Positions 1 through 9,068 of a stretch of DNA of 64,000 bases are shown in pieces; position 1 is the first letter of the stretch, and each line of letters opens with the position of its first letter. The notes below the pieces were generated by a model. That model was given only the letters and a program-made list of their open reading frames with translations, did not search any database and was not told where the DNA came from. This stretch comes from Jatrophihabitans sp964252635 (GTDB lineage Bacteria > Actinomycetota > Actinomycetes > Mycobacteriales > Jatrophihabitantaceae). The stretch is taken from assembly GCF_964252635.1 (NCBI RefSeq), contig NZ_CAXUNP010000001.1, forward strand, positions 124,001 through 188,000, read 5' to 3'. Position numbers and translations under genes: made by a program.

Positions 1-146
1 GAGAAGGCCGCGGCGTCCGGCTCGGCGCGACGGCGCAGGACGATCGTCGTCTCCAGCACGGTCGCGGGGTCGAGCGGGCCCGCCAGTTCGGCCGGGGCGA
101 CAGCGGGACGGGAACTGCCGGGCAGGGTCACACGCGATTCGCTCAT
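1..146 (-). CDS. S53 (sedolisin/kumamolisin) protease precursor, N-terminal fragment
   Basis: Only the first 48 or so codons are present; the gene runs off the left edge. The ATG at 146 opens a frame beginning MSESRVTLPGSSRP. It continues through an LDPATVLETTIVLRRR stretch typical of the activation propeptide of S53 serine-carboxyl proteases, where a short leader with an LPGS motif precedes a strand ending in LRRR. The catalytic domain is outside the window, so the assignment rests on the propeptide alone. The gene is divergent from the one at 237, with a 90 bp gap. Confidence 0.6.
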   Translation of the reverse strand, partial: MSESRVTLPGSSRPAVAPAELAGPLDPATVLETTIVLRRRAEPDAAAF

Positions 147-236
147 GACCACCAGTGTGCAGCGGCCAACGACAGTTTCGGGAGTGCCTGTCAGGCCAGG
201 AATTGGTCACGCGCGCGAGCCGGTACGTTCGGGGGC

Positions 237-1274
237 ATGACGAGCTCAGCACCGTCCATCGTGCCGATCACCATCACCGTCGACGACCGCACGGGCCTGA
301 CCCTGTACGCCCCGCCGTGGGAGGACGAGGACGAGGAGCAGTGGCAGGGGTTCCTGGGCGACGGTCGCAAGATCCTGCTCTACCCGAGCACCGACGAGCT
401 CGCCGCCTTCATCGCCTCCGGCGAGGAGAACGACCTGTCCGACCATCCCGCGTACGGCCAGATCCTCAAGGCCACGCCGGACGATCTCAAGCCGGGATCC
501 GAGGACCACTACGACCTCGACCAGGTCTACGAGTGGGCCGGTGACGAGCCCGACCCCGTGCACGTCAGCGCGCTGGCCAACGTCGTCGACATGGTGACCC
601 GCATCGCCGACTGCTGCGACGACGGAGCGCTGCGCCGCCTGCTCGAAGGCACCCCGGCCTACGCCGAGCTCGTCGACGAGGACGTGTCCTACCAGGGCAA
701 GGACGGCCGCAAGCGCTGGAACGAGCTCGGCGACACCATCGCCGACTCCTGGGAGCGCGCCATCAAGCGCACCTCGGACTGGTTGGAGTGGGTCGGCGAC
801 TTCAGCGACACCGACTTCGACGTCGAGGACACCGTGTGGGAGCGCGTCGGCGCCGAGCCCATCACCATCAGGGTCGGCGACGAGAGCCTGCTCACCGTCC
901 GCGCCGAAGTCCCGGTCGACCCCGACACCGACGAGGTCGAGATGGCCTTCCTCGGCGACGACGGCACCGTCTCGGTCTTCACCGAGGTCGCCGACCTGGC
1001 CCGCTACTGCCGCGAGGCCAAGGGCCACCGCCTGCAGAAGCTGGAGTGGTGGAGCGAGCTGGCCGAGCTCGACGACGAGGACTTCACCCCGCACGAGGTG
1101 GCGACCTTCGACCTGCGCAAGCCGTCCGACGAAGGCGCCGAGCTGCTCGTCGACCTCGCCGTGTTCTGCGACCTGGACGCGGACCTGGACCTACTCGACG
1201 AGCCCGACGTGAACCGCGAGGACTGGAACGCGTTGGTCGACGAGGTGCGCACCTGCCTGGAGCTGCAGGACTGA
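237..1274 (+). CDS. Acidic hypothetical protein with internal duplication
   Basis: A 345-residue, strongly acidic, soluble protein with no signal peptide or membrane segment. Residues about 10-70 (ITITVDDRTGLTLYAP, then FLGDGRKILLYPSTDELAAF) resemble residues about 207-265 (ITIRVGDESLLTVRAE, then FLGDDGTVSVFTEVADLARY). The protein therefore looks like two copies of one domain joined by a helical middle. Relatives in actinobacteria are often labelled 'primosomal protein' without experimental support; I would not adopt that function. The ATG at 237 fits the start of the first repeat. The gene reads toward the oxidoreductase at 1334 after 59 bp. Confidence 0.75.
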   Translation: MTSSAPSIVPITITVDDRTGLTLYAPPWEDEDEEQWQGFLGDGRKILLYPSTDELAAFIASGEENDLSDHPAYGQILKATPDDLKPGSEDHYDLDQVYEWAGDEPDPVHVSALANVVDMVTRIADCCDDGALRRLLEGTPAYAELVDEDVSYQGKDGRKRWNELGDTIADSWERAIKRTSDWLEWVGDFSDTDFDVEDTVWERVGAEPITIRVGDESLLTVRAEVPVDPDTDEVEMAFLGDDGTVSVFTEVADLARYCREAKGHRLQKLEWWSELAELDDEDFTPHEVATFDLRKPSDEGAELLVDLAVFCDLDADLDLLDEPDVNREDWNALVDEVRTCLELQD

Positions 1275-1333
1275 CCCCGAGACGGGCGGCCCGCAGCCGG
1301 AACAGCCCCACCGGCTGAGGCGTTCCACCAGGT

Positions 1334-2371
1334 ATGGCCCAGCTCCCGCCCGTCCCGCTGTCCGTGCTCGACCTCGCTCCGGTCGCCGACGGGGTCAGCA
1401 CCACCGACGCCCTGCGCGCGACGATCTCGGTCGCCCAGCAGGCCGACGAGTTGGGATACACCCGCTTCTGGGTCGCCGAGCACCACAACATGACCGGCAT
1501 CGCCAGCTCGGCCCCCGCGGTGCTCATCGGCGCCATCGCGGGCGCCACCGAGCGCATCAGGGTCGGTTCGGGTGGCGTCATGCTGCCCAACCACGCACCG
1601 CTCGCGATCGCCGAGCAGTTCGGCACCCTGGCCTCGCTGTACCCGGGACGCATCGACCTCGGCCTCGGCCGGGCGCCCGGCAGCGACGGGCTCACCGCGG
1701 CCGCGCTGCGCCGCACCACCGACCTGCAGGCCGACCACTTCCCCGAAGAGCTCGGCGAGCTGGCCTGCTTCCTCGCCGACGACTTCCCCGCCGACCACCC
1801 CTTCGCGCGCGTCAAGGCCGTCCCGGCCGGCGACCTCCAGCCGCCGCTGTGGCTGCTCGGCTCCAGCACGTTCAGCGCCGAGCTGGCCGGCATGCTGGGC
1901 CTGCCCTTCGCTTTCGCGCACCACTTCAGCGGGACGAACACCCTGCCCGCGCTCGCGAAGTACCGCGAGTCTTTCCGCGAGGGCGGCCTGCTGACCAAGC
2001 CCTACGCCATGGTCACGGTGAACACGGTCTGCGCGCCGACCGACGAGGAGGCCGACCGGCTGGCGCTGCCGGGCGCGCTGTCGTTCCTGCGGCTGCGGCA
2101 GGGGAACCCGGGCCGGATGCCCACGCCCGAGCAGGCCGCCGCCTACCCCTGGACGCCGCGCGAGCAGCAGTTCGTGCTCGAGCGCCGGGCCGGGCAGGCC
2201 ATCGGCAGCCCGGACACCGTGCGCCGTCAGCTGGCCCAGCTGCTCGACGCCACCGAGGCCGACGAGCTGATGATCACCGCCCAGGTCTACGACGTCGACG
2301 ACCGACGCCGTTCGCTGTCCCTCGTCCGCGAGCTGTTCGCCGACGCGCCGCTCGGGCTCCAGCAGGGCTGA
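1334..2371 (+). CDS. LLM class flavin-dependent oxidoreductase (luciferase-like)
   Basis: A 345-residue, full-length luciferase-like monooxygenase of the MsnO8-like group. The N-terminus has PLSVLDLAPVADG followed by the conserved FWVAEHHNM segment at about residue 50. VGSGGVMLPNHAPL and LYPGRIDLGLGRAPGSDG follow, which are the flavin-pocket segments of this family. Members use reduced FMN or F420 to oxidise small molecules; the substrate cannot be read from sequence. It is in line with the preceding gene and 18 bp before a lipoprotein gene, so the three may be cotranscribed, although their functions are not obviously linked. Confidence 0.85.
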   Translation: MAQLPPVPLSVLDLAPVADGVSTTDALRATISVAQQADELGYTRFWVAEHHNMTGIASSAPAVLIGAIAGATERIRVGSGGVMLPNHAPLAIAEQFGTLASLYPGRIDLGLGRAPGSDGLTAAALRRTTDLQADHFPEELGELACFLADDFPADHPFARVKAVPAGDLQPPLWLLGSSTFSAELAGMLGLPFAFAHHFSGTNTLPALAKYRESFREGGLLTKPYAMVTVNTVCAPTDEEADRLALPGALSFLRLRQGNPGRMPTPEQAAAYPWTPREQQFVLERRAGQAIGSPDTVRRQLAQLLDATEADELMITAQVYDVDDRRRSLSLVRELFADAPLGLQQG

Positions 2372-2389
2372 GGTCCGTACAGTCGCAGG

Positions 2390-3613
2390 ATGCCGAGACG
2401 GGTCCTGTGCATTGCCGCCGTGGCCACGGTGCTGGTGACCGGCGCCTGCACCTCCGGCGGCGGCCCAGCACCGACGGGCCACCCGTCGCCGCCGTTACCG
2501 GCCACCACGTCTACAACGGCCGTCACACCGTCGGCCTCGTCGCCCGGTAACGCCGGCACGTCGTCGTCGGCACGGCCCACGAAAGCAGCGAGCGCCCAGT
2601 CGGTCTTTGCCGCGATGAGCGAGCGGCAGCGGGTCGGGCAGCTGCTCATGGTCGACTGTCCCAGCACCGGGGTCGCCGACGCGACCGTGTCGGCGATCAC
2701 CGACAACGACGTCGGCTCGGTGATTCTCGACGGCACCACCCACTCCGGCTCGTCCGCGATCCGCTCGCTCACCGGCGCCCTGCAACGCCACGCGCCGAGG
2801 ACGGCCGGCCTGCTCATTGCCACCGACCAGGAGGGCGGCATCGTGCAGCGCCTGCAGGGGCCGGGGTTCAGCACCATCCCGAACGCCGTGCAGCAGGGCG
2901 GCCGCTCGCCGTCCACCCTGCGCTCGGACGCCAGGACGTGGGGCACGCAGCTCAAGCGCGCCGGCGTCGACGTCGACCTGGCCCCGGTGCTCGACACCGT
3001 GCCGGCGGGCGGCGGCAGCAACCCGCCGATCGGCGATCTCGACCGCGAGTACGGCCACACCCCGTCGAGCGTCCGCAGCCACGGCGTGGCCGTCATGCAG
3101 GGCCTGCTCGACGCCCGTGTGGCACCGACCGTCAAGCACTTCCCGGGGCTCGGCCGGGTCGCCGGCAACACCGACACGACCTCCGGGGTCACCGACTCGG
3201 TCACCACCCGCGACGACCCCTACCTCGCCCCGTTCCTGGCCGCGGTGCAGGCCGGTGTGCCGTTCGTCATGATGTCGACGGCGATCTACTCGCGCATCGA
3301 CCCCGGAACCCCGGCGGCGTTCTCGAAGACCATCGTGACGGGCATGCTCCGCGGCGACCTGGGGTTCCGCGGGCTGGTCATCAGCGACGACCTCGGCGCC
3401 GCGCGCCAGGTCAGCTCACGATCGCCCGGTCAGCGCGCCGTCGACTTCGTCCAGGCCGGTGGGGACGTGGTGCTGACCGTGGTCGCCGGACAGGCACAGA
3501 CCATGACCTCCGCCCTGCTCGCGAAGGCACAAAGCGACTCGTCGTTCAAGAAAAAGGTCGACGCGGCTGCGCTGCTGGTGCTGCAGACGAAGCAGAAACT
3601 CGGCCTGCTCTGA
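2390..3613 (+). CDS. Glycoside hydrolase family 3-like lipoprotein (NagZ-related)
   Basis: A 407-residue exported lipoprotein. The signal peptide ends in the lipobox VTGAC (Cys about residue 21), followed by a Ser/Thr/Pro/Ala linker to about residue 65. The GH3 barrel follows, with ATDQEGGIVQRL, GVDVDLAPVLD, KHFPGLGRV and VISDDLGA. The Asp of SDD matches the nucleophile of beta-N-acetylhexosaminidases. NagZ enzymes have KHFPGHG followed by a D-x-H acid/base dyad; here the motif is KHFPGLG and the dyad position reads NTDTT, with no histidine. It probably acts on, or binds, cell-wall sugars outside the membrane. Activity is uncertain. It converges on add with only 18 bp between stop codons. Confidence 0.8.
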   Translation: MPRRVLCIAAVATVLVTGACTSGGGPAPTGHPSPPLPATTSTTAVTPSASSPGNAGTSSSARPTKAASAQSVFAAMSERQRVGQLLMVDCPSTGVADATVSAITDNDVGSVILDGTTHSGSSAIRSLTGALQRHAPRTAGLLIATDQEGGIVQRLQGPGFSTIPNAVQQGGRSPSTLRSDARTWGTQLKRAGVDVDLAPVLDTVPAGGGSNPPIGDLDREYGHTPSSVRSHGVAVMQGLLDARVAPTVKHFPGLGRVAGNTDTTSGVTDSVTTRDDPYLAPFLAAVQAGVPFVMMSTAIYSRIDPGTPAAFSKTIVTGMLRGDLGFRGLVISDDLGAARQVSSRSPGQRAVDFVQAGGDVVLTVVAGQAQTMTSALLAKAQSDSSFKKKVDAAALLVLQTKQKLGLL

Positions 3614-3631
3614 CGGTCACGGGCGGCGCGG

Positions 3632-4714
3632 TCAGTCGCCCATCAGCGCGGCGTACACCGGCTTGATCTGAGTGTTGATGATGGCCAGCCGCTCGTCGAA
3701 GCCGATGAACGCACTCTTCATGGCGTTGATCGTGAACCACTGCAGGTCACGCCAGCCGTACTCGAACTCCTCCGCGAGCAGCGTCATCTCGCGCGTCATG
3801 GATGTGCCGCTCATCAGCCGGTTGTCGGTGTTGACGGTGACCCGGAAGTGCAGCTGGCGCAGCAGCCCGATGGGGTGCTCGCCGATGGACTTGGCGGCCC
3901 CGGTCTGCACGTTGGACGACGGAGCCATCTCCAGCGGGATCCGCTTGTCACGGACGTACTGCGCGAGGCGGCCGAGCGTGCCGTCGCTGGCGATGTCGTC
4001 GATGATCCGGACGCCGTGGCCCAGGCGGTCGGTGCCGCACCACTGCAGCGCCTCCCAGATCGACGGGAGCCCGAAGGCCTCGCCGGCGTGGATGGTGAAG
4101 TGGAAGTTCTCGCGACGCAGGTACTCGAACGCGTCGAGGTGGGGGGGGTAGCCGGCCTCGGCGCCGGCGATGTCGAAGCCCACGACGCCGTCGTCGCGAT
4201 AGCGGACGGCCAGCTCGGCGATCTCGCGCGAGCGGGCGGCGTGCCGCATCGCGGTGGCCAGTGCCCCGACCCGGATGGTGTGGCCACGCTCGGCCGCCGC
4301 GGCCTCGCCCTCACGGAACCCGGCGAGCACCGCCTCGACGACCTGCTCGAGCGTCAGCCCCTGCTCGGTGTGCTGCTCGGGCGCCCAGCGGATCTCGGCG
4401 TATACGACGCCGTCGGCTGCCAGGTCCTCGACGGCCTCACGGGCGACGCGGGTCAGCCCGGCCTCGGTCTGCATGACCGCGACGGTGTGGCTGAAGGTCT
4501 CCAGGTAGCGCACCAGCGACCCCGACGACGACGCCTCGCGGAACCACTCGGCCAGGTCGTCCGCGTTGTCGGCCGGCAGCGCGTCGTAACCGATCTCGCG
4601 GGCGATGTCGACGATCGTGCTCGGCCGCAGGCCACCGTCGAGGTGATCGTGCAGGAGCACCTTCGGGGCGCTGCGGATGGTGTCGAACGTCAGCGGGACG
4701 GGCGGGGTGGACAT
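3632..4714 (-). CDS. add: Adenosine deaminase
   Basis: A 360-residue zinc enzyme converting adenosine or deoxyadenosine to inosine or deoxyinosine. Metal ligands H22 and H24 lie in HDHLDGG. HAGEA at about 208, DRLGHG at about 228, EMAPSSNVQTGA and VTVNTDN at about 294 supply the remaining ligands and catalytic residues. The length is normal for the family. It is the last gene of the nucleoside operon, 21 bp downstream of deoA. Its product fits salvage of nucleosides imported by the ABC transporter encoded upstream in the same series. Confidence 0.95.
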   Translation of the reverse strand: MSTPPVPLTFDTIRSAPKVLLHDHLDGGLRPSTIVDIAREIGYDALPADNADDLAEWFREASSSGSLVRYLETFSHTVAVMQTEAGLTRVAREAVEDLAADGVVYAEIRWAPEQHTEQGLTLEQVVEAVLAGFREGEAAAAERGHTIRVGALATAMRHAARSREIAELAVRYRDDGVVGFDIAGAEAGYPPHLDAFEYLRRENFHFTIHAGEAFGLPSIWEALQWCGTDRLGHGVRIIDDIASDGTLGRLAQYVRDKRIPLEMAPSSNVQTGAAKSIGEHPIGLLRQLHFRVTVNTDNRLMSGTSMTREMTLLAEEFEYGWRDLQWFTINAMKSAFIGFDERLAIINTQIKPVYAALMGD

Positions 4715-4735
4715 GACCCCACCGTAGTCACTGCG

Positions 4736-6015
<1,280 letters not shown>

Positions 6016-6019
<4 letters not shown>

Positions 6020-6405
6020 TGAAGGTTCTCCGGCCCGAAAGGCTGCGGCAGCACGTCGACCATGGTCCTGATGCCTTCGGGGGTGTCGAGCAGCAGCTCC
6101 CGGCCGCCGTGCTCGAACAGCAGTTGACGGCAGCGCCCGCACGGCATCAAGGCCGCACCCGCACCGTCGACGCAGGCGAACGCGACCAGCCGGCCGCCAC
6201 CGCTCGCGTGCAGCGCCGACACCAGCCCGCACTCGGCACACAGCCCGACCCCGTAGGAGGCGTTCTCGACGTTGCAGCCCGACACGACGCGCCCGTCGTC
6301 GACGAGGGCCGCCGCTCCGACCGAGAAGTTCGAGTACGGCGCGTACGCGTGGCCCATGGCCTCGCGCGCCGCGTCGCGCAGCGCCGGCCAGTCGATGGCG
6401 CTCAT
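6016..6405 (-). CDS. cdd: Cytidine deaminase
   Basis: A 129-residue homotetrameric-type cytidine/deoxycytidine deaminase. Substrate-binding CNVENAS lies at 44-50. Zinc ligands are C56, C89 and C92, with the proton-shuttle glutamate E58 in CAE and the second half in PCGRCRQ. The ATG at 6405 gives a standard N-terminus. The stop codon overlaps the GTG of deoA. The uridine produced can pass directly to the phosphorylase. The spacer in front of the start carries a repeat element shared with the spacer before the ABC permease at 8986. Confidence 0.95.
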
Positions 6406-6487
6406 GAGCGAACGCAGTGAGCGAATGGCACAGGGGCATGGCCTTCGGTGTCCGGAGCGAAGCGGAGGGCAGGCATGGAGTGCTCCT
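6403..6487. repeat. Operon spacer repeat, copy A
   Basis: The spacer between the P450 stop and the cdd start shares its layout and much of its sequence with 8984-9068. Both begin CATGAGCG (the CAT being the start codon on the minus strand), then have GAGCGAA, TGGCCTTCGG, GCGAAGCGGAGGGC, TGGAG and CTCCT. The CTTCG and CGAAG blocks are conserved and could form a short stem with a 10-nt loop. Role unknown. Confidence 0.65.
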
Positions 6488-7696
6488 TCAGATCGTCACG
6501 GGCAGCGATTGCACGCCCCTTATCACGAACTCTGGTCGGCGTTGCGGGCGGTCGTGCAGGGCCAGGCCGGGGAAGCGGCGCAGCAGGGTGGTGAGCGAGG
6601 CCTGCAGCTCGACTCGAGCCAGCGGCGCTCCGACGCAGAAGTGGATCCCGGCGCCGAAGCCCAGGTGCGGGTTGTCGGCGCGGGTGACGTCGAAGTCGTC
6701 AGGTCGCGCGAAGACGGCCGGGTCGCGGTTCGCGGCACCGAGCAGCGCCGCGATCTTGCTGCCCGCCTCGACGGTGACGTCGCCGACCACGGTGTCCGCG
6801 GTGGCGGTCCGCTCGAACAGCTGCAGCGGCGAGTCGTAGCGGATCAGTTCCTCGACCGCGCCGGGCACGAGCCCCGGGTCGGCCCGCAGCGCCGCCCACT
6901 GCTCCGGATGGCCGAGCAGCGCCGTGACACCGTTGCCCACCACGTTGACGGTGGCCTCGTGGCCGGCGTTGAGCAGCAGCGTGCAGGTGGTGACGAGCTC
7001 GTCCTCGCTCAGGCGCGCGCCGTCGGCGTCCGTCTCGGCGATCAACGACGAGATCAGGTCGTCACCCGGACGCGCGCGCCGCTCGACGACCAGGCCGCGC
7101 AAGTAGTCGACGAACTCGGCCGACGCCCGCTCGGCCTCGGCACGCTGCTCCGGCGCGACGCGGTACTCATACATCTTGACGATCGCGTTCGACCACGGGC
7201 GCAGCAGCGACCAGTCGGACTCGGGCACGCCCAGCAGCTCGGCGATGACCTGCACCGGCAGCGGCTCTGCGTAGTACCGGATCAGGTCGACGGGCGAGCC
7301 ACCAACACCCGCGTCGGCGACGTCGTCGGCGAGGCGGTCCGCCAGCTCGGCGATCCGGGCGCGCAGCCGCTCGACGTGCCCCCGGGCGAACGCGCCGGCC
7401 ACGAGGCGACGCAGCCGGGTGTGCACCGGCGGCTCGTTCTCGAGCAGCGAGTTGACGTGAATGAGCTCGAAGGCGGCCATGGTCTCGTCCGGCGCGGCGT
7501 CGGGGAACGTGCGCGGCGCCCACAGCCGCCCGAGCGAGCGGGTGCGCAGCACGGCGTTCGCCGCGGCGTGCGTGAACGTCAGCCACATACCGAGACCGTC
7601 GTGCCACTGCACCGAACCCTCGTCGCGCGCCGCGGCGAGGAACGGGTACGGGTCGTCGACCACCTCGGGCGCGGTGAGATCGAAGGTGAGCGGCAC
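6488..7696 (-). CDS. Cytochrome P450
   Basis: A 402-residue soluble bacterial P450, which inserts oxygen into an unknown small substrate using external ferredoxin and reductase. Visible motifs are the I-helix AGHEAT at about 243, the ExxR motif in EELIRYDSP at about 281, and the heme loop FGAGIHFCVGAPLAR with the Cys ligand at about 351. The GTG at 7696 starts only three bases after the stop of the ABC permease. The gene therefore lies inside the nucleoside operon and is probably translated in step with the transporter. No ferredoxin or reductase gene is nearby. The neighbourhood hints at a nucleoside or base-derived substrate, but that is inference. Confidence 0.93.
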   Translation of the reverse strand: MPLTFDLTAPEVVDDPYPFLAAARDEGSVQWHDGLGMWLTFTHAAANAVLRTRSLGRLWAPRTFPDAAPDETMAAFELIHVNSLLENEPPVHTRLRRLVAGAFARGHVERLRARIAELADRLADDVADAGVGGSPVDLIRYYAEPLPVQVIAELLGVPESDWSLLRPWSNAIVKMYEYRVAPEQRAEAERASAEFVDYLRGLVVERRARPGDDLISSLIAETDADGARLSEDELVTTCTLLLNAGHEATVNVVGNGVTALLGHPEQWAALRADPGLVPGAVEELIRYDSPLQLFERTATADTVVGDVTVEAGSKIAALLGAANRDPAVFARPDDFDVTRADNPHLGFGAGIHFCVGAPLARVELQASLTTLLRRFPGLALHDRPQRRPEFVIRGVQSLPVTI

Positions 7697-7699
7697 CCG

Positions 7700-8986
7700 C
7701 TAAGACCCCCTGCGGCGCCAGGGCAGCCCGTCGGCGGCGGGCGGCCGCAGACGCTGCGAGGCCACGGCCAGTACGAGCAGCGTGATGATCTGCGGCGAGT
7801 AGGTCGCGAACTGGCTGGGAATCGTGTCCGTCACCGCGTACAGCACCAGCACGATCGCGCCGAACACGACGGCGACGGCCGCGCTGACGAACGCGCGTCG
7901 GTACGCCTGGTAGAGCCCACCCAGGATCAGGATCACGCCGACGATGATGAGCAGGGCGTGCACCGAGATCGAGCCCTGGCGCTGCTGCAACGCGTCGGTG
8001 TAGCCGAACAGCGAGGACCCGGCGGCCAGCCCGACGGGGCGCCAGTTGCCGAAGATCATCGCGGCCAGGCCGATGTACCCGCGGCCGCCGGTCTGTCCCT
8101 CGCGGTAGATGCCGGTGAAGTTGACGAGGAACGCACCGGCCACCCCCGCCAGGATCCCGGAGATCACCACCGCGATCGTCTTCATCGTGTAGACCTTGAC
8201 GCCCAGCGACTCGGCGGCGTCGGGGTTCTCCCCGCAGGAGCGCAGTCGCAGGCCGAAGGACGTCCGCCACAGGACGAACCAGGTCACCGGGATGGTCAGC
8301 AGGGCGATGATGGTCAGCACGTTGAGGCTGGTGCAGATGCCCTCGAGCAACCCCGCCAGATCGGACACGAAGAACCAATGGTGCTGCTCGATCTTGTCGA
8401 GCTGATCGGCCGCGGAGGTCCATTTGAGCGCCCCGAAGGTCTTGACCTGCGGCGACTGCGTGGGGCCACCGCCGGCGGACAGCGCCGAGGGCTTGTTGAA
8501 GTAGATGCCGGCCAGGTACTTCGCGACGCCGGGGGCAAGGATGTTGATCGCCACGCCCGACACGATCTGGTCCACCCCGAAACCGACGGTGGCGATCGCG
8601 TGCAGCACGCCGCCGATGAACCCGCCGACGATGCCGCCGACGACGAGCATCCAGGCGCTGTGCGTCGCGAACGCGAACTCGGCGCCGAACCAGGTGCCGA
8701 GGATCATCTGTCCCTCGAGGCCGATGTTGACGACGCCGGAGCGCTCGGCCCACAGGCCGCCCAGCCCGGCGAGCATGATCGGCATGGCCGCGTTGATGGT
8801 GGCGCCCAGCGCGCCGGCCGAGGTGATGTCGTCGGCGCCGCTGATGATGCGGGTGAGGCTGAGAAGAGCCATCCCCAGCACCGCGATCAACAGCATCCGC
8901 AGCGCGGCGTGCTGGCGTACCGGCGGCCTCGAGGGTGCGGTCATGACGTCGCTGCTGACCGTCGCCGACGCGTCGCGGACCGTCAT
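7700..8986 (-). CDS. Nucleoside ABC transporter permease 2
   Basis: A 428-residue integral membrane protein of the BPD_transp_2 family, related to the second permease of BmpA-type nucleoside transporters. The family motif GLWAERSGVVNIGLEGQMI is near residue 85, and RSCGENPDAAESLGV marks the cytoplasmic coupling loop. Several further hydrophobic segments follow. The ATG at 8986 gives a 50-residue polar leader before the first membrane segment. It works with the permease encoded just upstream (9054-10214) to form the channel. The spacer before its start holds repeat copy B. Confidence 0.88.
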   Translation of the reverse strand: MTVRDASATVSSDVMTAPSRPPVRQHAALRMLLIAVLGMALLSLTRIISGADDITSAGALGATINAAMPIMLAGLGGLWAERSGVVNIGLEGQMILGTWFGAEFAFATHSAWMLVVGGIVGGFIGGVLHAIATVGFGVDQIVSGVAINILAPGVAKYLAGIYFNKPSALSAGGGPTQSPQVKTFGALKWTSAADQLDKIEQHHWFFVSDLAGLLEGICTSLNVLTIIALLTIPVTWFVLWRTSFGLRLRSCGENPDAAESLGVKVYTMKTIAVVISGILAGVAGAFLVNFTGIYREGQTGGRGYIGLAAMIFGNWRPVGLAAGSSLFGYTDALQQRQGSISVHALLIIVGVILILGGLYQAYRRAFVSAAVAVVFGAIVLVLYAVTDTIPSQFATYSPQIITLLVLAVASQRLRPPAADGLPWRRRGS

Positions 8987-9068
8987 GAGCGGGCTCCGCG
9001 AGCGAAGGATGCGGCGGCGTGGCCTTCGGCGGCCGGTGCGAAGCGGAGGGCGGTCACTGGAGCTCCTC
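8984..9068. repeat. Operon spacer repeat, copy B
   Basis: This is the second copy of the element at 6403-6487. It spans the spacer between the two permease genes and the last codons of permease 1. It shares CATGAGCG, GAGCGAA, the block TGGCCTTCGG and the block GCGAAGCGGAGGGC, and ends in TGGAGCTCCT. Placement directly upstream of a minus-strand start codon is the same as in copy A. Confidence 0.65.
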
